64,000 bases of DNA. Origin: RBG-16-49-21 sp040768125 (GTDB taxonomy: Bacteria; Spirochaetota; UBA4802; UBA5550). Each line of letters starts with the position of its first letter. Within the stretch, counting starts at the first letter, position 1. Shown one piece after another: positions 32,681 to 41,800 of this stretch. The notes below the pieces were generated by a model. It saw only the letters and a list, made by a program, of their open reading frames with translations, was not told where the DNA came from and did no database searches. A program made the translations under genes and the position numbers. The stretch covers positions 124,001-188,000 of the forward strand of contig JAXGNG010000006.1 of assembly GCA_040768125.1 (NCBI GenBank), in the 5' to 3' direction.

Positions 32681-33358
32681 TCAATTATTATTATCGACCC
32701 CGGGTGCGTAGGGGCGGTCGAAGCGCCGGGCGTAGGCCCCGTGGCGCTTCAGCATGCTGTTCCAGTAGTGATCCGCGAAGCCGGTCATCCGCATGAGCCT
32801 GAAGACGAGCCTGCCGATCGTGGAAAAGCGCTCTCGCCCCGCCAGGCTCTTCATGATCCCGGGGTGGAACTCCCGGGTCACGGCGAAATGGCGGCCCAGG
32901 GCCCTGAAGGCCATGAAGAGCCGCCGGGTCATGAAGGGGGGCATCACCTGTATTCCCTCGACGCCGCCCCGTACCACGGTGCCGATGTAGCGGGCGCCCA
33001 GGCGGCGGGCGAGCTTTTCCAGGTAGCGCTCCACGGCGCGGGAGTGGACCGCCTCGGGGAAACCGGACTGGACGATGAATCCCAGGGGCGGGAAGCTATC
33101 CCCGGGCCCCAGTGTCTCGATGAAGTCCTTCACGATGGCGGGCATGGAATCGGCGTAGAGGGGGAAGGCGATGATGACCGCCCCGGCGGCGCGGCACCGG
33201 GCGGCTGCGTCGGCGTGGCCGGCGACCCGGTTCAGGTAGGCGATCTCGAATTCGTTTTGCCCCCCGGCGGCGGCAAAGCCTTCGGTGAAGTGCTCCAGGA
33301 GAATGGCCGTGTTCCCCGTTTTACCGCGGGGCGAGCCGTTACAGAGCATCAATTGCAT
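32681..33358 (-). CDS. Flavodoxin-fold NAD(P)H-dependent oxidoreductase
   Basis: 225 residues. The N-terminal LCNGSPRGKTGNT is the FMN-phosphate loop. GAVIIAFPLYADSMPAIVKDFIE is the second conserved flavin segment. There is no cysteine cluster, unlike its neighbour. The gene overlaps the upstream flavodoxin-fold gene by 20 bases, and the two are probably translated together and may form a functional pair. The substrate is unknown. Confidence 0.75.
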   Translation of the reverse strand: MQLMLCNGSPRGKTGNTAILLEHFTEGFAAAGGQNEFEIAYLNRVAGHADAAARCRAAGAVIIAFPLYADSMPAIVKDFIETLGPGDSFPPLGFIVQSGFPEAVHSRAVERYLEKLARRLGARYIGTVVRGGVEGIQVMPPFMTRRLFMAFRALGRHFAVTREFHPGIMKSLAGRERFSTIGRLVFRLMRMTGFADHYWNSMLKRHGAYARRFDRPYAPGVDNNN

Positions 33359-33890
33359 CGCATGCCTCGCGGGGTGTTTTTTCAGTGAGAAAGACGTGGC
33401 GGAGCGACGTCTTGAAGTTTATCGCGTCGCGCCGGTAAATCTCGGTAATGACGGCGATGTCCCCGTCGTCCGTGTCGGGGCCCTTTCCCAGGATGAGGCC
33501 CATGCCGGGATAGCGGTCGTAGCGGCCCCGGTGATGGCACTCCCCCTTGTCCAGCGTGATGTAGGGGTGGAGGAGGGGGATCATCCGCTCGTTGGCGCGC
33601 TTCAGGAGGGCGCTCATGAATCCCATGACCACGGGTGAGGCGAAGAAGAAGAGGTCCGAGGCCATGACCGCGCGGTAGATCTCTTTCATGTCGTCGTCGT
33701 GCGCGCAGAGCCCTGGGGTCTTCCACCAGCAGGTCCAGCACCCCGTGCAGTAGCGGACCTCCATGGAGCGCAGGGTGAAGAGGCGCGCCCCGTGGCCCCG
33801 CGCCGCGAGCTCCGCCGCCGCCTCGCCGCACCAGCGGTCGAAGGCGCCGTCGCCCCCCTCGGGGTTGCCGTTGATGATGACCGTTTCCAC
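33339..33890 (-). CDS. Flavodoxin-fold iron-sulfur flavoprotein-like oxidoreductase
   Basis: 183 residues from a GTG at 33890 with GGGAGGA upstream. ETVIINGNPEGGDGAFDRW is the FMN loop. YCTGCWTCWWKTPGLC near residue 46 is a CxxCxxx(n)C cluster of the iron-sulfur flavoprotein type. SDLFFFASPVVMGFMSALLKRANER is the flavin-side helix. Its 3' end overlaps the second flavodoxin-fold gene. It is probably an electron-transfer or reductase protein of anaerobic metabolism. Confidence 0.75.
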   Translation of the reverse strand: METVIINGNPEGGDGAFDRWCGEAAAELAARGHGARLFTLRSMEVRYCTGCWTCWWKTPGLCAHDDDMKEIYRAVMASDLFFFASPVVMGFMSALLKRANERMIPLLHPYITLDKGECHHRGRYDRYPGMGLILGKGPDTDDGDIAVITEIYRRDAINFKTSLRHVFLTEKTPREACDAIDAL

Positions 33891-34009
33891 CTGCGGGTCC
33901 GTCCTCCCTCGTTCATTCCGCGTATGCTGGGGGCCGGGCGGGATAACGTCAATTGTTTTTTGGTGGATACCCTCCGGCACCCTTGATAAGGGGGGGGTGA
34001 ATTAAACCG

Positions 34010-34041
34010 CCGCAGGCGAGGTCACGTGACCTCGCCTGCGG
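34010..34041. repeat. 32-bp perfect GC-rich palindrome
   Basis: Two 16-base arms (core GGCGAGGTCACGTGACCTCG) meet without a spacer. It lies about 120 bases upstream of the flavoprotein gene (minus) and just before a short frame (plus). It could be an operator or a cruciform/terminator structure. No U-tract follows on either side. Confidence 0.5.
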
Positions 34042-34055
34042 ATCTGCGGCGCAAA

Positions 34056-34163
34056 ATGATTGAATCAGTTGTGTATGCGTACTTTGCCGACCGTGAATGG
34101 CGGAAGCTCTGGAAGACCCACCTCCTGGTGGGCGGCTACTTCAGGATGAAAAGGGGTCCATGA
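34056..34163 (+). other. Short 35-codon open frame, possible gene remnant
   Basis: The frame from ATG 34056 reads MIESVVYAYFADREWRKLWK and ends in FRMKRGP. It looks like protein (aromatic and basic pattern), but the gene it came from is not recognised and no ribosome site is evident. It may be a remnant left between the palindrome and repeat copy C. Confidence 0.25.
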
Positions 34164-34195
34164 TGTTTCTATAGGCCATTCTCTCTAATAATATT

Positions 34196-34417
34196 CCTGG
34201 CATGTAGTCAAACCGCTGCTATTCGATTCAGAGGGCGGAGATTTTTTGCCTGTTTCTCGCAAAATTTCTCATTTTTTCGGCGCGCGCGAAATTTTAAAGG
34301 CGCTGTCCAGCAGTTTTTGACTTGCAATTGCATTTCAGCGGTCCATTATTTTTTCACATAAAACGCATTGTGTCACCTGGCAGTAACGGCAAGCCAGAGT
34401 AAAATCCTAGATAATAG
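34196..34417 (-). repeat. Dispersed repeat family 1, copy C (near full length)
   Basis: Its reverse complement reads GGATTTTACTCTGGCTTGCC, then ACACAATGCGTTTTATGTGA, the GCGCGCGCCGAAAAAATGAG block and AATCTCCGCC. It matches copy B along its length. It directly precedes the Fic gene. Confidence 0.75.
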
Positions 34418-34429
34418 TGGTATTCTTCA

Positions 34430-35473
34430 ATGATGACATTGAAGCAATTATCTAAAAAACCTTCATCTATCCCTTCGATCACTGCTTGGTATCTTGCCGA
34501 TATTGGCGAGGCCAAGGGGATGCAGAACCTTTTCATAAGGCAATCACCCCATGTGCTGAAAGCCCTGCGCGAGCACGCCCTGATTGAAAGTGCTGTTTCC
34601 TCTAATCGCATTGAGGGAGTTGAAATCGAAAAATCAAGGATCGGTACCGTCATATTTGGCACGCCCAACCTGCGGGATCGCAACGAGGAGGAGGTCCGGG
34701 GCTATCGCGAGGCATTGAGTCTCATTCATGAAAACGGGAAAGATGTCAAGCTGTCTGAAAAATCAATCCGGAATTTTCATCTAATGATCTCCGGCGAAAT
34801 ATGGGACGCCGGTAAATACAAGGACAAGGAAAGTAATATCATACAGAAATACCAGGATGGCCGCGAGCGTATACGATTTAGGACCATATCTCCCAAAGAA
34901 ACGCCACAGTATATGAAAGAGCTGGTCATGCTTGGCAATGAATCAATCAGGGAAGAATGGGTTCATCCCCTTATATCTATAATTGCTTTTAACCTTGATT
35001 TTCTTTATATTCATCCTTTCCGTGACGGCAACGGCAGGGTTTCCAGGCTCCTTCTCCTGCTGCAGAGCTATTACCTTGATATTATCGTCGGTCGGTATGT
35101 GAGCTTCGAACGCCTTATCGAGGACAACAAAAAGAGGTATTACGAAACCCTTGAAGAAAGCTCCAGGAATTGGCACAGCGGCAAACACGATCCATGGCCA
35201 TATATCAATTTCATTCTCTATATCGTCAAGTCAGCCTACAAGGAATTTCAGGGCCGTTTTGAAAAAACCGCTACCTCCAAGGGAGCTAAAACAGGGATCA
35301 TCGTTGAGAGCATACGTTCCTTCAAAGGCCCCTTCACCATATCCGATATAGAAAGACTGTGTCCGGGTGTCAGCCGCGACATGATTAAAAAGGTATTCAC
35401 CGATTTAAAAAAGAAGGGCGACATCAAGCCCCTCGGCCGCGGCCCTGGCGCTCAATGGGTAAAGAAAGGGTAA
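34430..35473 (+). CDS. Fic family protein with N-terminal inhibitory motif and C-terminal winged helix
   Basis: 347 residues. The Fic core motif HPFRDGNGR is near residue 195, so it should transfer AMP (or another nucleotide part) from a nucleotide to a protein hydroxyl. SAVSSNRIEG near residues 55-64 is the (S/T)xxxE(G/N) inhibitory helix of class II Fic proteins, placed N-terminally. The last 70 residues form a winged-helix-like domain. It is a stand-alone regulator or toxin-like enzyme. It lies between copies C and D of dispersed repeat 1, with transposase debris. It is AT-richer than its flanks, consistent with transfer. Confidence 0.88.
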   Translation: MMTLKQLSKKPSSIPSITAWYLADIGEAKGMQNLFIRQSPHVLKALREHALIESAVSSNRIEGVEIEKSRIGTVIFGTPNLRDRNEEEVRGYREALSLIHENGKDVKLSEKSIRNFHLMISGEIWDAGKYKDKESNIIQKYQDGRERIRFRTISPKETPQYMKELVMLGNESIREEWVHPLISIIAFNLDFLYIHPFRDGNGRVSRLLLLLQSYYLDIIVGRYVSFERLIEDNKKRYYETLEESSRNWHSGKHDPWPYINFILYIVKSAYKEFQGRFEKTATSKGAKTGIIVESIRSFKGPFTISDIERLCPGVSRDMIKKVFTDLKKKGDIKPLGRGPGAQWVKKG

Positions 35474-35519
35474 TATCTTATAAAGGGGTAAAAGAAAGGG
35501 TAACGTCAAAAAGTCAGTC

Positions 35520-35668
35520 CGACTGACTTTTCAGGGAAGGATGGTGAAGACCCCTTCACCGCGATGATCAGCCGGGACGATCTCACCATCACTGTGGCGG
35601 ATAAAGGCATCCTCAAGCAGATCGAAAGCCTCTTGAAGGCCAACGGCATAAAGATTGAGTACGTATAG
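35520..35668 (+). pseudogene. C-terminal remnant of an unidentified protein
   Basis: An open stretch ends TAG at 35668 and encodes MISRDDLTITVADKGILKQI and a further 18 residues ending KIEYV. It has the look of a genuine C-terminal domain but no start signal. The gene it belonged to is not recognised. Confidence 0.35.
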
Positions 35669-35720
35669 GGCGTAACCGGACATCGATCACACGAAGACAA
35701 AGGCAAAAAGCCCGCAGGCA

Positions 35721-35861
35721 AATTGCATTTTTGAGCGCTTCCACCGAGCAATCATGGATGAATTTTATCGCATTGCTTTCCGTAAAAGGATTTACAATAC
35801 GCTTACTGAGCTTCAATCTGATCTGGATGAATGGATGCGTGATTATAATTCTAAATTTTAA
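35721..35861 (+). pseudogene. IS481/IS3-type transposase C-terminal fragment
   Basis: The 46 codons read FERFHRAIMDEFYRIAFRKR, then a tail with ELQSDLDEWMRDYN. This corresponds to the conserved ...ERFHRTIQDEFY...DLDxWLxxYN end of integrase-core transposases of the IS481 group. The catalytic glutamate region lies upstream and is missing. It is a remnant only. Confidence 0.65.
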
Positions 35862-35980
35862 GGCCCCTGTCCATCCGTTTTTGTCTTGCAATTGCATTTC
35901 AGCGGTCCATTATTTGTTCACATGAAACGCATTGTGTCGCCTGACCCTGAGGTGATGTCAGACTAAAATCCCGGATGCTA
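35862..35980 (-). repeat. Dispersed repeat family 1, copy D (partial)
   Basis: Shares CTTGCAATTGCATTTCAGCG and the CACAATGCGTTTCATGTGAA block with copy C, in the same orientation. The GCGCGCGCC half is missing. Together C and D bracket the Fic gene and the transposase fragment. Confidence 0.7.
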
Positions 35981-36034
35981 AAAAGAAGACGGCCGCCATT
36001 CTCGCACCGCCCCGGCCTCCTGCCATGAGAAGGG

Positions 36035-37831
36035 TTATGACGGGCCCTGCAATACCCCTCCTCCCGTCTTTTTCACGCAGAGCATCGTGATATCGTCATC
36101 GAGATTGCTGTAGTCGATGAAGTTGAAGATCCTGTCGATTATCGAGTGGATGATGTCCAGGGAGGGATAGCGGGCGTTGTAGGAGAAGTCCTCCGCCAGG
36201 GCGTCCATGCCGTAGATCTCGCGCGTTTCCCGCCGCGTCACCTCGTAGGCGCCGTCGGTGTAGAGGAGCAGGGCGTCGCCGTCGCCCAGGGAGAAGGCGA
36301 TGTTCCGGTACCCGGCGTCCTTGGTGATGCCGATGAGGGGTCCCGTGAAGCCCATGCGCTCGGTGCGGCCTTCCCCGGCGCGGTACCAGAGCGAGGGAGG
36401 GTGACCCCCGGAGGAATAGAGGACCTCCCCCGCGGCGAGGTTGACCTGGCACACCGCCGCGGAGGCGAAATAGGATGTCGCCTTCAGCTGGTCCACCAGC
36501 TTCATGTTCGTCGTGCCCAGGATGTCGGCGGGGGACCTTCCCTCCCCGGATACCGCCTTGAATATGCTCTTGATGGCCATCCCGATATAGGACGAGGCCA
36601 TGCCGTGCTCCATGACGTCGCAGAGGATTATCTGGAAGACGCCGTCACCGACGTAATAGCCGTCGATGAAATCGCCGGAGAGGTCCTCCGCGGGGATGAA
36701 GGACGTGGCGATATCGTACCCGGGCAGGTCCCTGATCTCCGGGGCCATGATCGACTGGATGATGCGCACCTTGAATATGTCATCGCGCATCCGTTTCTCC
36801 CGCCGGGAGAGGGCCATGGCCAGCATCTTCTCCTCCGTGATGTCACGGAGCGAAAGGATGTGGCCGATGCCGGTCCTGTCCCGCTCCAGGATCCGGTAGA
36901 GCCGGGCGTTAACGTACCTGCCGTCCTCCATGGAGAGCACCACCCCGGCGTTTTCCTTCCCGTTCCCGATGACACTCTCCCACCGGGAGCACACTGAGGC
37001 CGCGGGCATCCCGATGGCCAGGTCCGAGGACCCCGTGATCCGCTTCGCCGCGGGGTTGATATCGATGACGGCGTGCTCGTCGTCCAGGACGATGATGCCG
37101 TCCTGGATGCTGTCGAAGACCACGTCCCGGGCGATGGGGAGGATGTTGATGATGCGGTAGCGGTAGATTCCCAGGGCGAAAAGAACGCCCGAGACCGAGA
37201 ACATGAAGGGGTTCGTGTCGAGGCCCCAGGGGGTTATCCCCGAAAGGTAGAGTACCAGGACCGTCCAGGGGAAGAGCGACCCCGCGAGCATTATCGCCGC
37301 CTGCTTCCGGAAGAGGGAAGAGGCGCGGGCCAGCATGATGCTGAAAAGGACGTTGCCGAAGAGAAGGGAGAGGTTGACATAGGCGATATGCACCCAGTAA
37401 AGCGGCCCCTTTTCCAGGGACAGGACCGGGAAGGGGCCCCCGGTGTTGACCGCGACCCCGGCGTAGAAGAGGTGGTGGAGGCCATTGGTCCAGTTGAAGG
37501 ACAGCGTGACGAGGGGGATGACGAAGAGGGACGCGACCAGGGGAGGGGTGAGCCACTCCTTCCTTCCCGCGAACTGGATCGCCATGAGCGCGAAAAGGGC
37601 GGGGATCGCGGAAATGCCGAGGTACTGCACCCTGATCCAGAAGAGCATGCCCCCGAGGTCCCCCCTGGTGAGCTCCATGCCGTACCCGGCGGAGTATATC
37701 GTCAGGGCGAGCATGAAGAGCGCGATGGTGGCGTTCTTCGCGGAGCGCCTGCGCAGGGCGTAGAGGGAGATGAGTGCCGTGATGAGCCCCGTTGCGAAGA
37801 GGGCCGCGGTAAAGGGCGCGTAGGCGGGCAT
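36035..37831 (-). CDS. 7TM-PAS-SpoIIE (PP2C) signalling phosphatase
   Basis: 598 residues. An N-terminal block of seven membrane helices (1-225) resembles the 7TM sensor of histidine kinases. A PAS domain follows (near 235-345: IQDGIIVLDDEHAVIDINPAA), then a SpoIIE/PP2C domain (near 375-590). In the phosphatase, EDLSGDFIDGYY, ILCDVMEHGMASSY, YSSGGHPPSLWY, LLYTDGAYEV and DDDITMLCVKK are visible. CDVMEHG replaces the usual DVSGHG, so the glycine metal-site neighbour is Glu here. Such proteins control STAS-type regulators; spirochaetes have many. No partner is adjacent. Confidence 0.87.
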   Translation of the reverse strand: MPAYAPFTAALFATGLITALISLYALRRRSAKNATIALFMLALTIYSAGYGMELTRGDLGGMLFWIRVQYLGISAIPALFALMAIQFAGRKEWLTPPLVASLFVIPLVTLSFNWTNGLHHLFYAGVAVNTGGPFPVLSLEKGPLYWVHIAYVNLSLLFGNVLFSIMLARASSLFRKQAAIMLAGSLFPWTVLVLYLSGITPWGLDTNPFMFSVSGVLFALGIYRYRIINILPIARDVVFDSIQDGIIVLDDEHAVIDINPAAKRITGSSDLAIGMPAASVCSRWESVIGNGKENAGVVLSMEDGRYVNARLYRILERDRTGIGHILSLRDITEEKMLAMALSRREKRMRDDIFKVRIIQSIMAPEIRDLPGYDIATSFIPAEDLSGDFIDGYYVGDGVFQIILCDVMEHGMASSYIGMAIKSIFKAVSGEGRSPADILGTTNMKLVDQLKATSYFASAAVCQVNLAAGEVLYSSGGHPPSLWYRAGEGRTERMGFTGPLIGITKDAGYRNIAFSLGDGDALLLYTDGAYEVTRRETREIYGMDALAEDFSYNARYPSLDIIHSIIDRIFNFIDYSNLDDDITMLCVKKTGGGVLQGPS

Positions 37832-38889
37832 GGTCCTGGCGGGTTGCCTCCGGTTCGGTTCCGGCCATATCCTGAATGACCGGGCGCTGCCTTGCAGTAT
37901 AGGCGGCGCCCAAAAAGGTGCGCAAGCATAATTTGGGGATCCCCCCGGTTTAGCCTGCAGCGTCGGTGGGATTGCCCCCTCAATCCCCCCCGGCCCCCCT
38001 TAATAAGGGGGGGGGACACCGCTATCCCTGTACGAGCGCAGGGGTCAATGAGTAGTCGCGACATGCCGCCGGCCTTTGCCCGGCGACTGTTTCAGTGTGA
38101 GTGAACATGAAATTTTAGCACCCGACCCCCAGGACTGCTAAAAGATAGAGGTTGGTACGGTGTTGGTAGGTAGCCGGCAGGGCGGATGTTCGAATGTCTA
38201 AACGGCAGAAAATTTTATATATACTGAACAAGCGAAGGCGGTTTTTTCCCCTGAGGCCGTTGACGGAACCGCGTCAGAACAAACTGCATAGTAACACACG
38301 CGCGCAATCCGGAATACGTTCACCATGCTCATGAAGCCATTGTGATCGGATGAATGGGCCCCTTCTTTTGGAATGGGGATTAATCCCTACCCTGACTTAA
38401 ATCAGGGATAAAGTATATGAAATACAATGCTTTGATCTTATTTATTATTTCCCTTTCTTGGAATTTTTTTTGTCACTTTTTATCATTTCCGACGCTTCTA
38501 TTCTGGAGAATTTTTTTTGGAAATGGGAATATGTTTTTCCTTGGATCGATCAGTAGTACAGGACAGGAAAACCGTCCGAAAAAAGCATTCCCCGGGGACG
38601 CCATTCGAAACCGAGTATGGAATATCGAAGGGGGAATGGGACACCTGTTGGATTGGTTTGTAGTATTCGATTATTGGCTACTAGTAAAATAACGGTTGAC
38701 GGAGCATATGATGTTTGCTATGTGGATCGGCATAAACAGAAAGAGACCCTCTCCGGGGTCCGAATCCCGTATACACCCTGTTCTGTACTCGATTTCAAAA
38801 GCATGAATAACTCAATGGGCCAGATGTGCCCTGTGGGTTTATTATACATATACTTACGCGTAACAATTATTCGAAGTTTGGAGGGCACC
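37832..38889. other. Long intergenic region before the toxin locus
   Basis: About 1060 bases. It contains a G/C-run hairpin near 37976-38015 and a stretch at 38265-38345 (GCGTCAGAACAAACTGCAT and onward). That stretch is a diverged copy of the tail of the multi-hairpin repeat found at 60945-61030. A low-complexity AT-rich part at 38400-38560 and a probable promoter at 38696-38724 follow. Two short frames are present but neither has a credible start or composition. Confidence 0.5.
38696..38724 (+). promoter_or_regulatory. Candidate sigma-70 promoter for the large lipoprotein gene
   Basis: TTGACG and TATGTG are separated by 17 bases, in an AT-rich area about 165 bases before the start codon. 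Confidence 0.4.
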
Positions 38890-41800
38890 ATGAAAAGTTT
38901 ATCAGCGAAAACCGCCGCGTTTATTGCCGTTGCAGTTCTGTCACTATTTTTCCTTTCTTCCTGCGGAGAGACGGACTTTCTTAAAATCAAGGGAGTGCCC
39001 CTTAAGATCCAGGAGGTAAGCCTCGATTCGGATACAATCGGAGGCAATGATCCCCTGCCCACGGATGATAGTGGACAGGTAATAGATCCCCTGTCTAAGA
39101 ACGGCCTTAACCCGTTGTTCAACGGAATACTGGGCATTCCCATCTATAGCTCAAGCATGGAATCAATACCTCCTGATCCCACGGGCAACACGGTCATGAA
39201 CGACTATGACGGGGACGGCCTCACCAACGAGGAGGAGGAGGCGGGCTTCACCAACTCCTTTACGGCCGATTATCCACGTATCACCACGCGCATATCAACG
39301 CCCATTACCATGAAGCTGGTAGTTGACGAAACCGACGAGACGCAGAACCACACGGAAATGGTGGACGACAGCGACACCAAGGACACCATCACCAACAGCA
39401 TGGAGAGCAGGCAGTACAACCAGCTTAATAAGAAGACGACACCCTACAGGGTGAGCGGAAGCATGTCATATAGCAATAAGAATGCCGGATCATACGGGTA
39501 TTCCTTTGGTATGAATACAAAAGCGGAGGTAACCGTTGCCGGAACGGGTGGCAGTGTTGAGCTTGGTGTGAATACCAGCATGAACCAGAGCTTCGAAACC
39601 GAAATGTCGCGATCTATGCAGAGCGAAAAGACGGTATTCGAGGACATTAATTATGTCGATAACCTTAACCGGAATGGCGTGGAGTTCAAGAACGACACGG
39701 TTGAGCGGATATCCCGCAACTATCGCCAGAGCAACGTGTCGAAGAGCAATTTCGTGATCAACCCCAACGCGGGCCTGGTGCGGGCGGCCCTGTATTTAAA
39801 AAACGAGTCCCTTAACCAGCCGGTGCGCATTAATAATGTGCTCTGCACCCTCTCGTTTCGCACCCCCTCGGGCAAGTGCCTGCCCGTGCGCTCTTTTCGT
39901 CTCAGGAACGACGATTACAGCGAGTTCGACGAGGAGGTCTACGGCGGCGAGGAGTTGGGTCCCTACGTGCTGGAGGTCACTGGCCTGAACACCTACGAGG
40001 TGAAGAGTGCCATGGCCAACGGGTATGTGCCCCAGATCCACGTGGTGAGCTACGACATGACCCGCGTGGAAGACTCCAACTACAATCCCGGGGTGGACAA
40101 CCTCCAGGTGGTGGAGGAGACCGTGAAGGGCCGCACCGCCCTTATAAAGATCACGGCGAGCGGCGTGCGCGACATGTACCGCGTGCCCGCCTTTGACGTG
40201 GACGAAGAGGGCAACGTGACGCCGGGCATATCCCTCAAGAAGGCCCTTTTCAACATCTACCGCAGCAGGCTCTCGGGCGGGGAGCGATTCGACATCGACG
40301 CCGAGGGCGATGGGCTTACCGTGGATAACACGGGCCTCTGGTGGAAGACTGGCTACACGCCCCCGGCCGGCAGCTCGGACCCGACGGAATACGGGTATGG
40401 CGCCAATACTCAGGGGAACAAATGGAGTAAATTTTCCACCTATGTAAAAAGATACGTGGTGTATGAGCGTGATGCCGCCGGCAATGTTGTCGAGCGCGAG
40501 AAGCGGATCGAGACAATCGACCGTATCGGCAACGTGAAAAAGTACAACCCCTTCAGCACGGAAGATAATCCCGCGTACGATCCTAACGTGCCTCTCACGT
40601 ATAATGAGATCATTCAGATGAAATACTGGATCGTGCTTCACAACGGCAGGTACTACGATGGCGATATCAACGACCCAATCTGGGCGGGTGAGCGATACGA
40701 GATCGTCCTTTTTGACGCGAAAGACTTCAACGAACATCTGGAAACCTTCTATTATTCGCCGCTCCAGAACGTATCCGAGCAGGATATAGGCGGAGGCTCT
40801 TCCGGATCAAGCTCCGGATCAACGCAGACGCAGTACAGCGCCCTGCAGGCCTACTCCGACCTGTATCTCAACACCCTATGGAACAGGAGGGTCAACGAGG
40901 TGGGCGGCGAATTCGCCCGCGCTTATCGTCTCGGCAAGGTGGTGCGGGGCGATACCATCAAGCTCCAGGTGGAGCTGGATGAGTTCCGCTCCCTCTTTGA
41001 CGTAGACACACCGGGAAGGGAGTTCAATGCTTCCTACACCGTGCGCGACGTGCCGGGGAGGATCTGGGACGCTTTCAATTACACCTTTGACGAAGGCGAT
41101 CCCTTCCCCGAGGGACAACCGGCAAGCTTTACTTTTGACGCATGGGGCGGATGCAATCAGATCGGTCTCTGGTTGCAGAAGTCCATGAACGCCCACTATT
41201 ACACGGTCGCGATATGGCGCCAGGGCCAGCAGGAGGCTGATGCGGTACAGGTGAAGATCGACGCCAGTGAACTGGATGAGAACAACGGGTATATAACCAT
41301 CAACCGCTTCAGCAGGGACACCCAGGGTAATCAGATAGGCGTGCTTGAGCCGGGAGACTACCGGATCAAGGCGAGGGCACACGGCAGGATTTACAACGTG
41401 CCCGTGTACACTGTCAACAGGGCAAATGAGACGGGTATACTGGTGACCTCGGTGTCCGATCCGGGAGGCACCGGTCTACCCGACTTTTTTAACGTGTCAG
41501 TGTACGCTTCCCTGAACTCGATAACCGTTAACATCAACCAGGCGGCAAACGCCGAGTACTACAACATAGACGTGTACGGCCCCTATAACTACGGTCATGG
41601 CAACGGCGAGATCGATGATTACACGGTCCCCAGGCAGACCTTCAGGGGTCACGCGGGCATAAACGTGATCGAGATACCGGACCTCAACGCCGGGACCGTC
41701 GGGTACCAGGTGCCCCTGACGACGGAAGAACAGGGATTCCAGGTGCCGGGCGTGTATCGCGTGGTGGTGAGCGCCGTGAACAGCAATATCGTGAACCCCG

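Noticed and set aside
38417..38692. A 91-codon hydrophobic open frame upstream of the large lipoprotein
   Set aside because: AT-rich low-complexity sequence, no ribosome site and no relation to any protein; it ends inside the promoter region.
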